From positions 1-16,845 of the forward strand of contig DAOVUK010000011.1 in NCBI GenBank assembly GCA_030632625.1: a stretch of 16,845 nucleotides of DNA. Direction: 5' to 3'. The translations under genes and the position numbers were made by a program. The stretch's first letter is position 1; each line of letters begins with the position of its first letter. Shown here in pieces: positions 1-5,096 of this stretch. The stretch is from Gammaproteobacteria bacterium. Lineage in GTDB: Bacteria; Pseudomonadota; Gammaproteobacteria; GRL18. The notes under the pieces were generated by a model, which searched no databases, was not told the origin of the DNA, and saw nothing but the letters and a program-made list of their open reading frames with translations.

Positions 1-1
1 C

Positions 2-8
2 GTTAGAT
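2..8 (+). other. R' half-site of an attC whose body lies left of the window
   Basis: The window opens with C-GTTAGAT, a core-site heptamer identical to the R' box of the attC at 1171-1302. It marks the recombination point (G|TT) at which cassette 1 joined the array, so at least one further cassette or an attI site should lie immediately to the left. Confidence 0.6.
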
Positions 9-152
9 GTTTGAATAAATTTGCACCAAAAATAAAAAAATCTTGTGAAAAATTAAAGTTTATCATGTTCATTTGCCAAAGCATCATCAGGCCTGATGGC
101 CGTTAATTAGAGTCAATTGTCATTTTTTAGGTTTTAATAAATAGGAAATTTG

Positions 153-635
153 ATGAAAAAAAAGATTGGTAGAAATGAACTATGCTTTTGTGGTAGTGGA
201 AAAAAATATAAAAAATGTTGCTACCTCAATAAAGGAAAAAATAATACTCCTAGTAATAAACCGCCAATTAAAATTTCAGAAGCTATTTTAAAAATATCTG
301 AACACTTAATAAAAAAATATCCACAGCGTGAACGAATTACCGTTTTAATTGATTTGGCTATCGCTGCTTGGAATATATCTCTTACATCAGGAGAAAAAAG
401 AGAGAATATTGAGAGCAAAATAATTGAACTAATGCCTGAAGAACTTGATGCAATGACTATAGCTACTTTAGTTGAACAGACAGATATGTTGGTTGAGAGA
501 AAAAATAAACTTTTTCCTGAGATAAAGCACTTTATTATTAATTATGATCTATCATTTAGTGGTGATGGAGAATTAACCTTAGACATCAACTCTTCACCAA
601 CTGCTGGACATGATATTTTTAGTGATTCTAAGTGA
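153..635 (+). CDS. SEC-C metal-binding motif protein, cassette 1
   Basis: This encodes about 160 residues. The N-terminus carries a SEC-C motif: Cys11, Cys13, Cys22 and Cys23 in the arrangement CxCGSGKKYKKCC, the zinc-binding module first described at the C-terminus of SecA and found in many small proteins of unknown role. The rest is a charged, probably helical domain of about 115 residues that I do not recognise, with no signal peptide or membrane segment. The start at 153 is chosen because AGGA (143-146) sits six bases before that ATG; the TTG at 150 would extend the frame by one codon. It is the first gene of cassette 1. SEC-C proteins are common integron cargo, but no specific function can be assigned. 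Confidence 0.75.
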   Translation: MKKKIGRNELCFCGSGKKYKKCCYLNKGKNNTPSNKPPIKISEAILKISEHLIKKYPQRERITVLIDLAIAAWNISLTSGEKRENIESKIIELMPEELDAMTIATLVEQTDMLVERKNKLFPEIKHFIINYDLSFSGDGELTLDINSSPTAGHDIFSDSK

Positions 636-865
636 ATGGATTATATAAAAACACTAATACTATGGTTAGGAAAAAGACAAATAATGAGGTCGTAAAATAA
701 CGGCGCAGAGTGAATTATTTGTGATAACTTGGCCATAAAAATGGTGAAGTTTATAAATGTTTTTTTGCAGAAGCAGTTTCATGTTTGACAATAGTCAAGT
801 TAGAATTATATTTTTTTCAATACAAGAAAAAATTAATTTGTAATTATGAATTTTGAGGAGAAAAA
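636..865 (+). other. Non-coding spacer inside cassette 1, possible decayed attC
   Basis: I see no convincing gene here. The stretch is AT-rich. A GATAACTTG segment near 732-740 faces TCAAGTTAG near 798-806, so a weakened core-site pair is possible, and TTGAC-AATA-GTCAA (about 786-799) forms a small hairpin. None of this meets the attC consensus. The length of cassette 1, about 1.3 kb with two genes, would fit two cassettes fused by decay of the site between them. Confidence 0.25.
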
Positions 866-1084
866 ATGGCCAAATTAGGTTCGTGTAAATGTTGTTCAGG
901 AAAGGTTAGTAGTGAGGCAATTAGTTGCCCTCATTGTGGTCAACCTGAACCATACTCTGATTCAGTAGATGAAACAATACGAGAAATTCTTAAAACACAA
1001 GGTAAAGTTCCTGCAATTAAACAGTACAGAGAATTAACTGATTGTACTTTATCAGAGGGTAAACTCTATGTTGATTCGTTATGA
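866..1084 (+). CDS. Small zinc-ribbon protein with L7/L12-like C-terminal segment, cassette 1
   Basis: A 72-residue protein. Residues 7-24 form a zinc ribbon with ligand pairs near Cys7/Cys10 and Cys21/Cys24 (CPHCG knuckle). After a short linker, residues 46-72 (KVPAIKQYRELTDCTLSEGK...) resemble the C-terminal segment of ribosomal protein L7/L12 (pattern AIKxYRExTGxxLxEAK), a combination seen in small proteins of unknown function. A strong Shine-Dalgarno sequence, GAGGAG at 855-860, stands five bases before the ATG, so the gene is probably translated. It is the second gene of cassette 1 and is followed by an attC. No catalytic motif is visible. Nucleic-acid or ribosome binding is a guess from the domain types only. 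Confidence 0.7.
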   Translation: MAKLGSCKCCSGKVSSEAISCPHCGQPEPYSDSVDETIREILKTQGKVPAIKQYRELTDCTLSEGKLYVDSL

Positions 1085-1139
1085 ATTGCCAAAGAAAATT
1101 TTATCTACCAAATCGAAAGAGAAAAGAAAAAAGCCAAAT

Positions 1140-1160
1140 CTTGGTTTGCCAAGCTTTTCT
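1140..1160 (+). terminator. Weak intrinsic terminator candidate after the zinc-ribbon gene
   Basis: CTTGG-TTTG-CCAAG forms a five-pair stem followed by CTTTTCT. A second arm, GAGAAAAG at 1119-1126, can also pair with CTTTTCTC at 1154-1161. The stem is short and the T-run is interrupted, so this is a weak call. Confidence 0.28.
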
Positions 1161-1170
1161 CATAAGCTGG

Positions 1171-1302
1171 ATTTAACCAGGCTTTGAAATGGATCGCTGG
1201 GTATATGCGATTTTTTAATAAAGTGATGAGTTTTGGTGAATGTGTATCATTTTTTAACAGCCACTTTCCTTAACCCAGCGACCAGTTAAAGCAACGTTAG
1301 AT
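1171..1302 (+). other. attC: attC site 1 (end of cassette 1)
   Basis: R'' is ATTTAAC (1171-1177), matching RYYYAAC. L'' is TCGCTGGGT (1194-1202) and is perfectly complementary to L' ACCCAGCGA (1273-1281). R' is GTTAGAT (1296-1302), with the G|TT cleavage point at 1296/1297. Between the L boxes and the R boxes, CTTTGAAATGG opposes CCAGTTAAAG with mismatches and an unpaired base, as attC sites require. The central segment (1203-1272) is closely related to that of attC site 3, so the two sites belong to one attC family. Confidence 0.82.
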
Positions 1303-1355
1303 CTTGAAAATATCGATCTCTTTTTGTAATTATTAGTAGAGAATAGAGAAGCATT

Positions 1356-1946
1356 ATGAGAATTTTCCTTGTAGGAGTTAGCTGTGTTGGCAAAACAACT
1401 ATTGGTGCTAATTTAGCAAAATCACTAGATTGTAATTTTTTTGACTTTGATAAAGAAGTTGAGAGGTTCTTTAAAATGCCTATTGAGCATTTACAGGAAA
1501 AATTTGATAATATGGAATTATTTCGACAAGAAGCATCTAAAGCTTTACTACATGTTCTCAACAGCAAAGAAAGCCAAAATTCTGTAATTGCATTACCACC
1601 AAGTGGTCTAATGAATTTTTATTGGAATGTAGTAAGTGAATCTACTGGAACAATAGTTGCCTTAAAAGATGATCCACTTAATATCTTAAAAAGAATAGAT
1701 TTTTTTGATAAAGATTCAAATTTAATTACCAAGAAATTATCTGATAAAGAGAAAAAATACTACCTGTCTGAAATTCAAAAAGATATTTTTTATTATTATA
1801 ACTCATATAAAAGAGCAAATCTTTCAGTATCAATTGGTGGACTAAAAGTAAGACAGGCTGCAAGAAAGGTAAAAGAGCAACTACAAGCGTACTCTTCTAA
1901 TAATATGCAAACCACAAATATTAGCAGAAGAGAGAAAATGATCTAA
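1356..1946 (+). CDS. P-loop kinase-like protein resembling shikimate kinase, cassette 2
   Basis: A 196-residue cytosolic protein with a Walker A motif at residues 7-15 (GVSCVGKTT). A shikimate-kinase-like layout follows: an FFDFD segment at 28-32 and ELFRQEA at 54-60, matching the FRxxE element of shikimate and gluconate kinases. The GGG element that binds shikimate is replaced by LPPSG (80-84), so shikimate is unlikely to be the substrate and biosynthetic AroK function is not supported. The C-terminal 60 residues are basic, with KVRQAARKVKEQL near the end. The ATG has only a weak Shine-Dalgarno (AGAGAAG). This single-gene cassette's stop codon lies inside the R'' box of its attC, a compact fit typical of cassettes. 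A role in nucleotide-dependent phosphorylation is inferred; the substrate is unknown. Confidence 0.65.
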   Translation: MRIFLVGVSCVGKTTIGANLAKSLDCNFFDFDKEVERFFKMPIEHLQEKFDNMELFRQEASKALLHVLNSKESQNSVIALPPSGLMNFYWNVVSESTGTIVALKDDPLNILKRIDFFDKDSNLITKKLSDKEKKYYLSEIQKDIFYYYNSYKRANLSVSIGGLKVRQAARKVKEQLQAYSSNNMQTTNISRREKMI

Positions 1947-2031
1947 CAAAAATGTGCTGCCGGAAGAGAAAAATCTTTGCTTGAAAAAGACCAAGCAAAA
2001 CTTATTCTCTCCACAGACATAGGCGTTATAC
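1941..2031 (+). other. attC: attC site 2 (end of cassette 2)
   Basis: R'' ATCTAAC (1941-1947) overlaps the stop codon of the kinase-like gene. L'' GGAAGAGAA (1962-1970) faces L' TTCTCTCC (2005-2012), with one extra A that would protrude from the folded bottom strand. R' is GTTATAC (2025-2031). At 91 bp the site is shorter than its neighbours and unrelated to them in the central segment. Confidence 0.75.
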
Positions 2032-2058
2032 TTTCTAATTTCCACCAAATCATCAAAT

Positions 2059-2089
2059 TTGACGCGTACACCAATTGTGCATACAATTG
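2059..2089 (+). promoter_or_regulatory. Promoter and operator-like palindrome of the brnTA-like pair
   Basis: TTGACG (2059-2064) and TACAAT (2082-2087) are separated by 17 bases, a good sigma-70 promoter. CAATTGT-GCAT-ACAATTG (2072-2089) is a perfect inverted repeat overlapping the -10 box. BrnTA systems are known to repress their own promoter, with BrnA as the DNA-binding partner, so this is the obvious operator candidate. The toxin ATG at 2094 lies six bases beyond the -10 box, so the transcript would be leaderless or nearly so. Confidence 0.6.
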
Positions 2090-2093
2090 ATCT

Positions 2094-2375
2094 ATGAAAT
2101 ATAAATGGGACAAAATAAAAGCACAAGAAAATATCAAAAAACATGGTATTGATTTTGCTGATGCCGTTATTGCCTTAGAAGATGAAAATGCATTAACCAT
2201 TGAAGATAATGATGCTTATGAACAGAGATTCAAAACATTGGGTATAGGCTCTATTCTTAAAATACTCTTTGTAGTACATGCTGAACAAGATGATGACTGT
2301 ATTCGAATAATTTCTGCACGAAAAGCTGATAGTAAAGAGATAAAACAATATTACAAAGGCTTAAATTATGAGTGA
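2094..2375 (+). CDS. brnT: BrnT-family toxin (DUF497), cassette 3
   Basis: A 93-residue protein with the BrnT signature: N-terminal KYKWDKIKAQENIKKHGIDF, then ALEDENALTIED and, near the C-terminus, IRIISARKADSKEIKQYY, matching the family pattern of WDxxKxxxNxxKHG and RxISARxAxxxE. BrnT is a small RelE-fold ribonuclease that inhibits translation and is neutralised by BrnA. The reading frame is intact and full length. It overlaps the antitoxin gene by eight bases, so the two are translationally coupled, toxin first as is usual for BrnTA. No Shine-Dalgarno precedes the ATG, consistent with a leaderless start from the promoter at 2059-2087. In integron arrays such modules are thought to stabilise the array. 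Confidence 0.88.
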   Translation: MKYKWDKIKAQENIKKHGIDFADAVIALEDENALTIEDNDAYEQRFKTLGIGSILKILFVVHAEQDDDCIRIISARKADSKEIKQYYKGLNYE

Positions 2376-2616
2376 AGATTTTAGTAAAGGTAAACGTGGG
2401 GCTGTAGTTCCCACTGATCCAAATAAAACTCGCATTACTATACGATTAGATGCCGATATTATCAATCATTTCAAAAAACTGGTTGATGATGCAGGTGGTG
2501 GTAATTATCAAACTCTTATAAATAATGCACTAAGAGAACATATTCAAGCTCATGATAAATCTCTGGAGCATACGCTACGGATGGTGATACGTGACGAGCT
2601 AAAAAAAGCAGTATAA
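2368..2616 (+). CDS. brnA: BrnA-family antitoxin, cassette 3
   Basis: An 82-residue partner of the toxin. After a basic N-terminus, residues about 20-60 (NKTRITIRLDADIINHFKK...GGGNYQTLINNALREHI) form a ribbon-helix-helix-type DNA-binding domain typical of BrnA (DUF4415). The protein would bind and neutralise BrnT and repress the shared promoter through the palindrome at 2072-2089. The start overlaps the last eight bases of the toxin frame. Its stop codon lies within the R'' box of attC site 3, so the gene fills its cassette to the end. The frame is intact, and the pair looks functional. Confidence 0.88.
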   Translation: MSEDFSKGKRGAVVPTDPNKTRITIRLDADIINHFKKLVDDAGGGNYQTLINNALREHIQAHDKSLEHTLRMVIRDELKKAV

Positions 2617-2740
2617 CAAAAATTTGAATTGGATCACTTGGTCTATGCGATTTTAAAAAAAGTAATGAGCTTTGGTCAGGGAGTGTCATTTTTCTCACCA
2701 TCTTTCCTTGACCAAGTGCCCATTGAAATTGGCGTTATGC
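2611..2740 (+). other. attC: attC site 3 (end of cassette 3)
   Basis: R'' GTATAAC (2611-2617); L'' CACTTGGTC (2635-2643) perfectly complementary to L' GACCAAGTG (2710-2718); R' GTTATGC (2734-2740). The flanking AATTTGAATTGG and CCATTGAAATT are imperfectly complementary. The central segment shares TATGCGATTTT and CTTTCCTT blocks with attC site 1, so both derive from one ancestral site. Confidence 0.82.
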
Positions 2741-2764
2741 TTTCAAAACACTCCGATATCCAAT

Positions 2765-2793
2765 TTGATAAAACATAACAAATATGTTACCTT
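2765..2793 (+). promoter_or_regulatory. Candidate promoter and inverted repeat before the higBA-like pair
   Basis: TTGATA (2765-2770) lies 17 bases before TACCTT (2788-2793), a modest match. TAACA-AATA-TGTTA (2776-2789) is a perfect inverted repeat across the spacer and the start of the -10 box, a possible antitoxin operator. The distance from the -10 box to the toxin ATG (2800) is six bases, identical to that in the brnTA cassette. Confidence 0.4.
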
Positions 2794-2799
2794 TCATCT

Positions 2800-3133
2800 A
2801 TGGCATGGAACATAGAATATTACAGTCCTGTACTTGAACAAGAAGTTTTAGGAATTCCTGATGGCCTTTTGGCCCGTTAACTTCATCTAACCGAACTCAT
2901 GATTGAATTTGGCTCTAATCTTGGTATGCCACACACAAAAGCCATTGATAAAGGGCTGTTTGAGTTACGGTTAAAAAGCAAAGAAGGTATTGCTCGTGTT
3001 TTCTATTGCACACAAAGTAGGGAAACGAATAGTCATGCTTCATGTCTTCGTTAAAAAAACTCAGAAAACACCAAAGAAAGAACTAAAGTTGGCCATTCAA
3101 AGAATGAAAGAGGTATCAAATGATGAGTTATAG
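2800..3133 (+). pseudogene. higB: HigB/RelE-type toxin, broken by a stop and a frameshift (cassette 4)
   Basis: Read through its lesions, this is a full-length phage-derived Gp49/HigB-type mRNA-cleaving toxin. It starts MAWNIEYYSPVLEQ, continues through IPDGLLAR-stop-LHLTELM and FGSNLGMPHTKAI...GLFELRLKSKEGIARVFY, and ends VGKRIVMLHVFVKKTQKTPKKEL. The TAA at 2878-2880 interrupts it early, and an extra base in the AAA at 3014-3016 shifts the frame before the conserved VFVKKTQKTP block. The restored frame ends at 3131-3133, overlapping the antitoxin start by 14 bases, the ordinary toxin-first arrangement. Two independent lesions mean no active toxin is made. The intact partner gene shows that loss of the toxin came first or was favoured. 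Confidence 0.8.
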
Positions 3134-3407
3134 CCAGTTAAAAGAGAAAGCATTAAAAAATAAAGCCGTCAAAAAGGAATACTATGCGTTAAAGCCAGAA
3201 TTTGACTTGTTGCGTGAAATGCTAAAAGCACGAACAGATGCAGGCTTAAGCCAAGCAGAAGTAGCAGAGCGCATGGGAACAAAACCTCCATCAATTACCA
3301 GACTTGAGTCCTCTTTATCAAGTGGGCGCCACTCACCATCAATTGCCACTCTAAAAAAATATGCTGATGCAGTTGGGTGCCATTTAGAAATTAAGTTTGT
3401 TCATTAA
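3120..3407 (+). CDS. higA: HigA-type antitoxin, XRE-family HTH protein (cassette 4)
   Basis: A 95-residue protein with a Cro/C1-type helix-turn-helix at roughly residues 37-90 (REMLKARTDAGLSQAEVAERMGTKPPSITRLES... and IATLKKYADAVGC). It belongs to the HigA family, which pairs with HigB-type toxins, neutralising them and repressing the operon. Two adjacent ATG codons (3120 and 3123) can serve as start; the first is preceded by AGAGG at about 3107. The gene overlaps the end of the degraded toxin. The frame is undamaged, so a solitary antitoxin may still be made. Such an orphan could act as a repressor or protect against related toxins elsewhere in the cell, but this is inference. Confidence 0.82.
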   Translation: MMSYSQLKEKALKNKAVKKEYYALKPEFDLLREMLKARTDAGLSQAEVAERMGTKPPSITRLESSLSSGRHSPSIATLKKYADAVGCHLEIKFVH

Positions 3408-3415
3408 AGTACAAG

Positions 3416-3440
3416 GCATAACCAGGTGTCGCAATGTATC
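3416..3440 (+). other. attC: Truncated attC at the end of cassette 4
   Basis: GCATAAC (3416-3422) is the exact reverse complement of GTTATGC, the R' box at the start of cassette 4 (2734-2740), and follows the antitoxin stop by nine bases. The expected complementary L' stem and a closing GTT box are not found downstream. The sequence instead runs into recombinase-coding debris, so only the left half of this attC survives. Confidence 0.6.
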
Positions 3441-3441
3441 A

Positions 3442-3884
3442 CCGGCCAACAAAGCACACAAGACATCAGAAAAAGATCTTGAAATCATTGAAAAGATGGC
3501 GCTAAGATATGATGATATAGAAATTGCATAAGTACTCAGTAAACTAGGGCGAAAAACGGGAAAAGGAAATCGTTGGACGAAATTTAACGTTGGAACCGCT
3601 AGAAGAAAATTAGGCATAAAAGCATCGACCAAAATTATAAATGATGAAATTTTAAATATGGTCCAGGCAAAAAAATATTGTGGCATCAGTAATTCAACAC
3701 TATTGAAACTCATTAAAAAAATATTTTACTCGCAAATAAAATCGTAACATTTGCACCCTTTGAAATAAAACAATTCGATTTGTATAGCGAACCCGTTTCA
3801 ACAATCATCAAGAGATTAAAAAAAACGGGAAAGTTGTTACTTGGAGGGAGTAAGTTGACAAATAAAACAGAATTATTCCTTTAA
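3442..3884 (+). pseudogene. C-terminal remnant of a serine recombinase
   Basis: Translated across its lesions this resembles the C-terminal half of large serine (resolvase/invertase-type) recombinases. The segment YDDIEIA-stop-VLSKLGRKTGKGNRWT...ARRKLGI matches the recombinase-domain pattern IAxxLNxxGxxTGxGxxWT...RxxxGI. KKYCGISNSTLLKLIKK follows as a helix-turn-helix, then FAPFEIKQFDLYSEPV and IIKRLKKTGKLLLGG, a tail seen in proteobacterial members. The TAA at 3529-3531 replaces what is probably a Gln codon. The A7 run at 3715-3721 carries a frameshift that restores the reading to the stop at 3882-3884. The catalytic N-terminal domain is absent. Its left edge coincides with the truncated attC, so its arrival probably ended the cassette array. 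The exact left boundary is uncertain. Confidence 0.68.
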
Positions 3885-3916
3885 AATCAATCAATTAATA
3901 ACTAGGGGTGTTTAAC

Positions 3917-4108
3917 CTATGCTTTCATTAACACCCAGGTGTGTACATCGACATTATATTTTTTTGAAAATTCTTTAAGCCAATTCAGATAGGCCTTCAT
4001 GTCTTCTTCGCCACCAAAACATACCTGGCGATTATTGCCGCGCTGCATTATATGTTGCGGCACGCCTACTGGGCTAACTCGTACTAATCTTGCGCCATAA
4101 TAGCACAA
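3917..4108 (-). pseudogene. N-terminal fragment of a REP-associated (Transposase_17) transposase
   Basis: The translation contains ARLVRVSPVGVPQHIMQRGNNRQ, then a DMKAYLNWLKEFSKKYNVDVHTWVLM segment, the beginning of the Y1/RAYT transposase family (usual pattern GxxxHxxxRGNxR...HAWVLMxNHxHLL). It stops at the HxWVLM element, before the second conserved His-containing block and the catalytic tyrosine, so it cannot be active. The natural ATG (about 4097-4099) is one base out of frame with the body, which implies a further frameshift near the start. Only a TTG gives the open frame listed. The two 18-bp repeats at 4115-4150 lie just upstream of its start. RAYT proteins mobilise palindromic REP sequences. 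Confidence 0.72.
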
Positions 4109-4114
4109 TTAATG

Positions 4115-4150
4115 TTACTCTGACCCCGATTATTACTCTGACCCCGATTA
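4115..4150 (-). repeat. Two tandem 18-bp repeats upstream of the RAYT fragment
   Basis: TTACTCTGACCCCGATTA occurs at 4115-4132 and again, without change or gap, at 4133-4150, followed by a partial third copy (TTACT). In the transposase orientation it reads TAATCGGGGTCAGAGTAA. From memory, the string GGGGTCAGAGTA often precedes Transposase_17 genes in proteobacteria, so it is probably part of that element's upstream end. Confidence 0.7.
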
Positions 4151-4188
4151 TTACTAAATTGTGAGCAACACAATAATGAATATGATCT

Positions 4189-5094
4189 TTATAAACTATT
4201 GAATATGTTTCTAATGCTTGCAGCGATTTTTTCATCCGTTGCATAGAGTATCCCCTGATGATTCATAAAGGTTGAATCGGATCGGTTAAGTTCGAGTGGT
4301 TGCCCATAAATGTCACTGACAATGGCTCCCATTTCTTTAAAGAGGCATGTAGTTGCTGCATAATCCCAGAGACTGCCGCCGCCATCCTGTGGTTTTGGAA
4401 ATTTAAAATAACAGCCGGGTGAATGCTCTAATACCCAGCAGGCGTTCATTGCTGCGCCGCCGTGTTGAATGGTTTTAATCTCAGCAAAGCCTGATTGGGC
4501 AGCGATAGACTTTAATTTTTGCATAATTTGTGTGTAGTTGTTCTGTTGAACAAAACTGCGGTCGCTGACAATGGTTAAGAGTTGTTTTTCCGGGACAGAA
4601 GAGGGTGGCAGGAACGATGGTTTCAGTAGCCATGGTTGTTTGTTTCGAAAGGCCCCTGAGCCTTTGATGGCCTGGTATAGGGTTTGCCTGACCGGATCGT
4701 AGATGACACCAATTAATGGTATTCCTGAATTTGATACTAAGGCGATTGATACGGCATAACCTGGTGTTGATTCAATGAAAGGCAGGGTGCCGTCCAGTGG
4801 ATCGATAGACCAGAAGAAATCTTTCTCTAAGCGCTGTTTATCATCATCACTCTCTTCAGTTAAAACAGCAAGATCAAAAAGTGTGCAGGTGGGTAAAAGT
4901 GTTTTTAAAATGGCTTCCTGGCATAACAGATCGACTTCTGTGACCACTTGTGATGCCAGATTCTCTCCCCCCGTTTTTTTTTGAATAGAAACCCCGGTCT
5001 TTGAATGCGTTGCAATAATTTGTCCTGCTTCAATAGCAGCTGAGATTGCAGTGTTTGATAACAAAATAAGATCGTTGTGAGATAGGTGTGTCAT
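4189..5094 (-). CDS. Inositol-monophosphatase superfamily phosphatase (CysQ/SuhB-like)
   Basis: A 301-residue soluble enzyme of the lithium-sensitive, Mg-dependent phosphatase fold. Motif residues present: Asp55 (TEVD), Glu80-Glu81 (TEES), DPLDGT at 98-103 with Asp98 and Asp101 as metal ligands, and GGGSLWDYAAT with Asp244 as the third-site ligand. Members hydrolyse 3'-phosphoadenosine 5'-phosphate (CysQ), inositol phosphates (SuhB/IMPase) or sugar bisphosphates. The insertion between residues 150 and 215 and the GGSLWDYA form lean toward the bisphosphate-nucleotidase side, but the substrate cannot be fixed by eye. The start ATG is two bases past the stop of the phosphotransferase gene, so the two form an operon, kinase first. 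Length is slightly above the family norm. No damage is visible. Confidence 0.78.
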   Translation of the reverse strand: MTHLSHNDLILLSNTAISAAIEAGQIIATHSKTGVSIQKKTGGENLASQVVTEVDLLCQEAILKTLLPTCTLFDLAVLTEESDDDKQRLEKDFFWSIDPLDGTLPFIESTPGYAVSIALVSNSGIPLIGVIYDPVRQTLYQAIKGSGAFRNKQPWLLKPSFLPPSSVPEKQLLTIVSDRSFVQQNNYTQIMQKLKSIAAQSGFAEIKTIQHGGAAMNACWVLEHSPGCYFKFPKPQDGGGSLWDYAATTCLFKEMGAIVSDIYGQPLELNRSDSTFMNHQGILYATDEKIAASIRNIFNSL

Positions 5095-5096
5095 GT

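Larger units (their letters stand above)
1..3440 (+). mobile_element. Integron gene-cassette array without visible integrase (CALIN-type)
   Basis: Three attC-like sites with inverted R''/R' boxes and L''/L' stems divide this stretch into cassettes beginning at positions 3, 1297, 2026 and 2735. Every gene lies on the plus strand, one or two per cassette, as in chromosomal integron arrays. The R'' box closing each cassette is the reverse complement of the R' box at its own start: ATTTAAC against GTTAGAT (one wobble), ATCTAAC against GTTAGAT, GTATAAC against GTTATAC, GCATAAC against GTTATGC. This is the pairing expected if each cassette once existed as a circle. No tyrosine-recombinase (intI) gene is in the window; it may lie further left or be absent. 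The right edge is destroyed where serine-recombinase debris begins, so 3440 is approximate. Confidence 0.8.

Noticed and set aside
85..98. 14-bp palindrome CATCAGGCCTGATG in the leader of the SEC-C gene
   Set aside because: It is short and isolated, with no second copy and no promoter positioned around it, so it cannot be told from chance.
636..865. Possible attC between the two genes of cassette 1
   Set aside because: The inverted strings do not fit RYYYAAC/GTTRRRY and no clear L''/L' stem is present; kept only as a possible decayed site.
1286..1567. Minus-strand open frames in the cassette array
   Set aside because: They run antisense to recognised cassette genes or across attC sites and have no recognisable protein features.
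2858..2880. Resemblance of CCTGATGGCC...CGTTAA here to a string near 92-105
   Set aside because: In the toxin pseudogene these bases encode the conserved IPDGLLAR segment, so the similarity is coincidental.
4115..4150. CRISPR-like repeats
   Set aside because: There are only two copies with no spacer between them, and they belong to the upstream end of the RAYT fragment.
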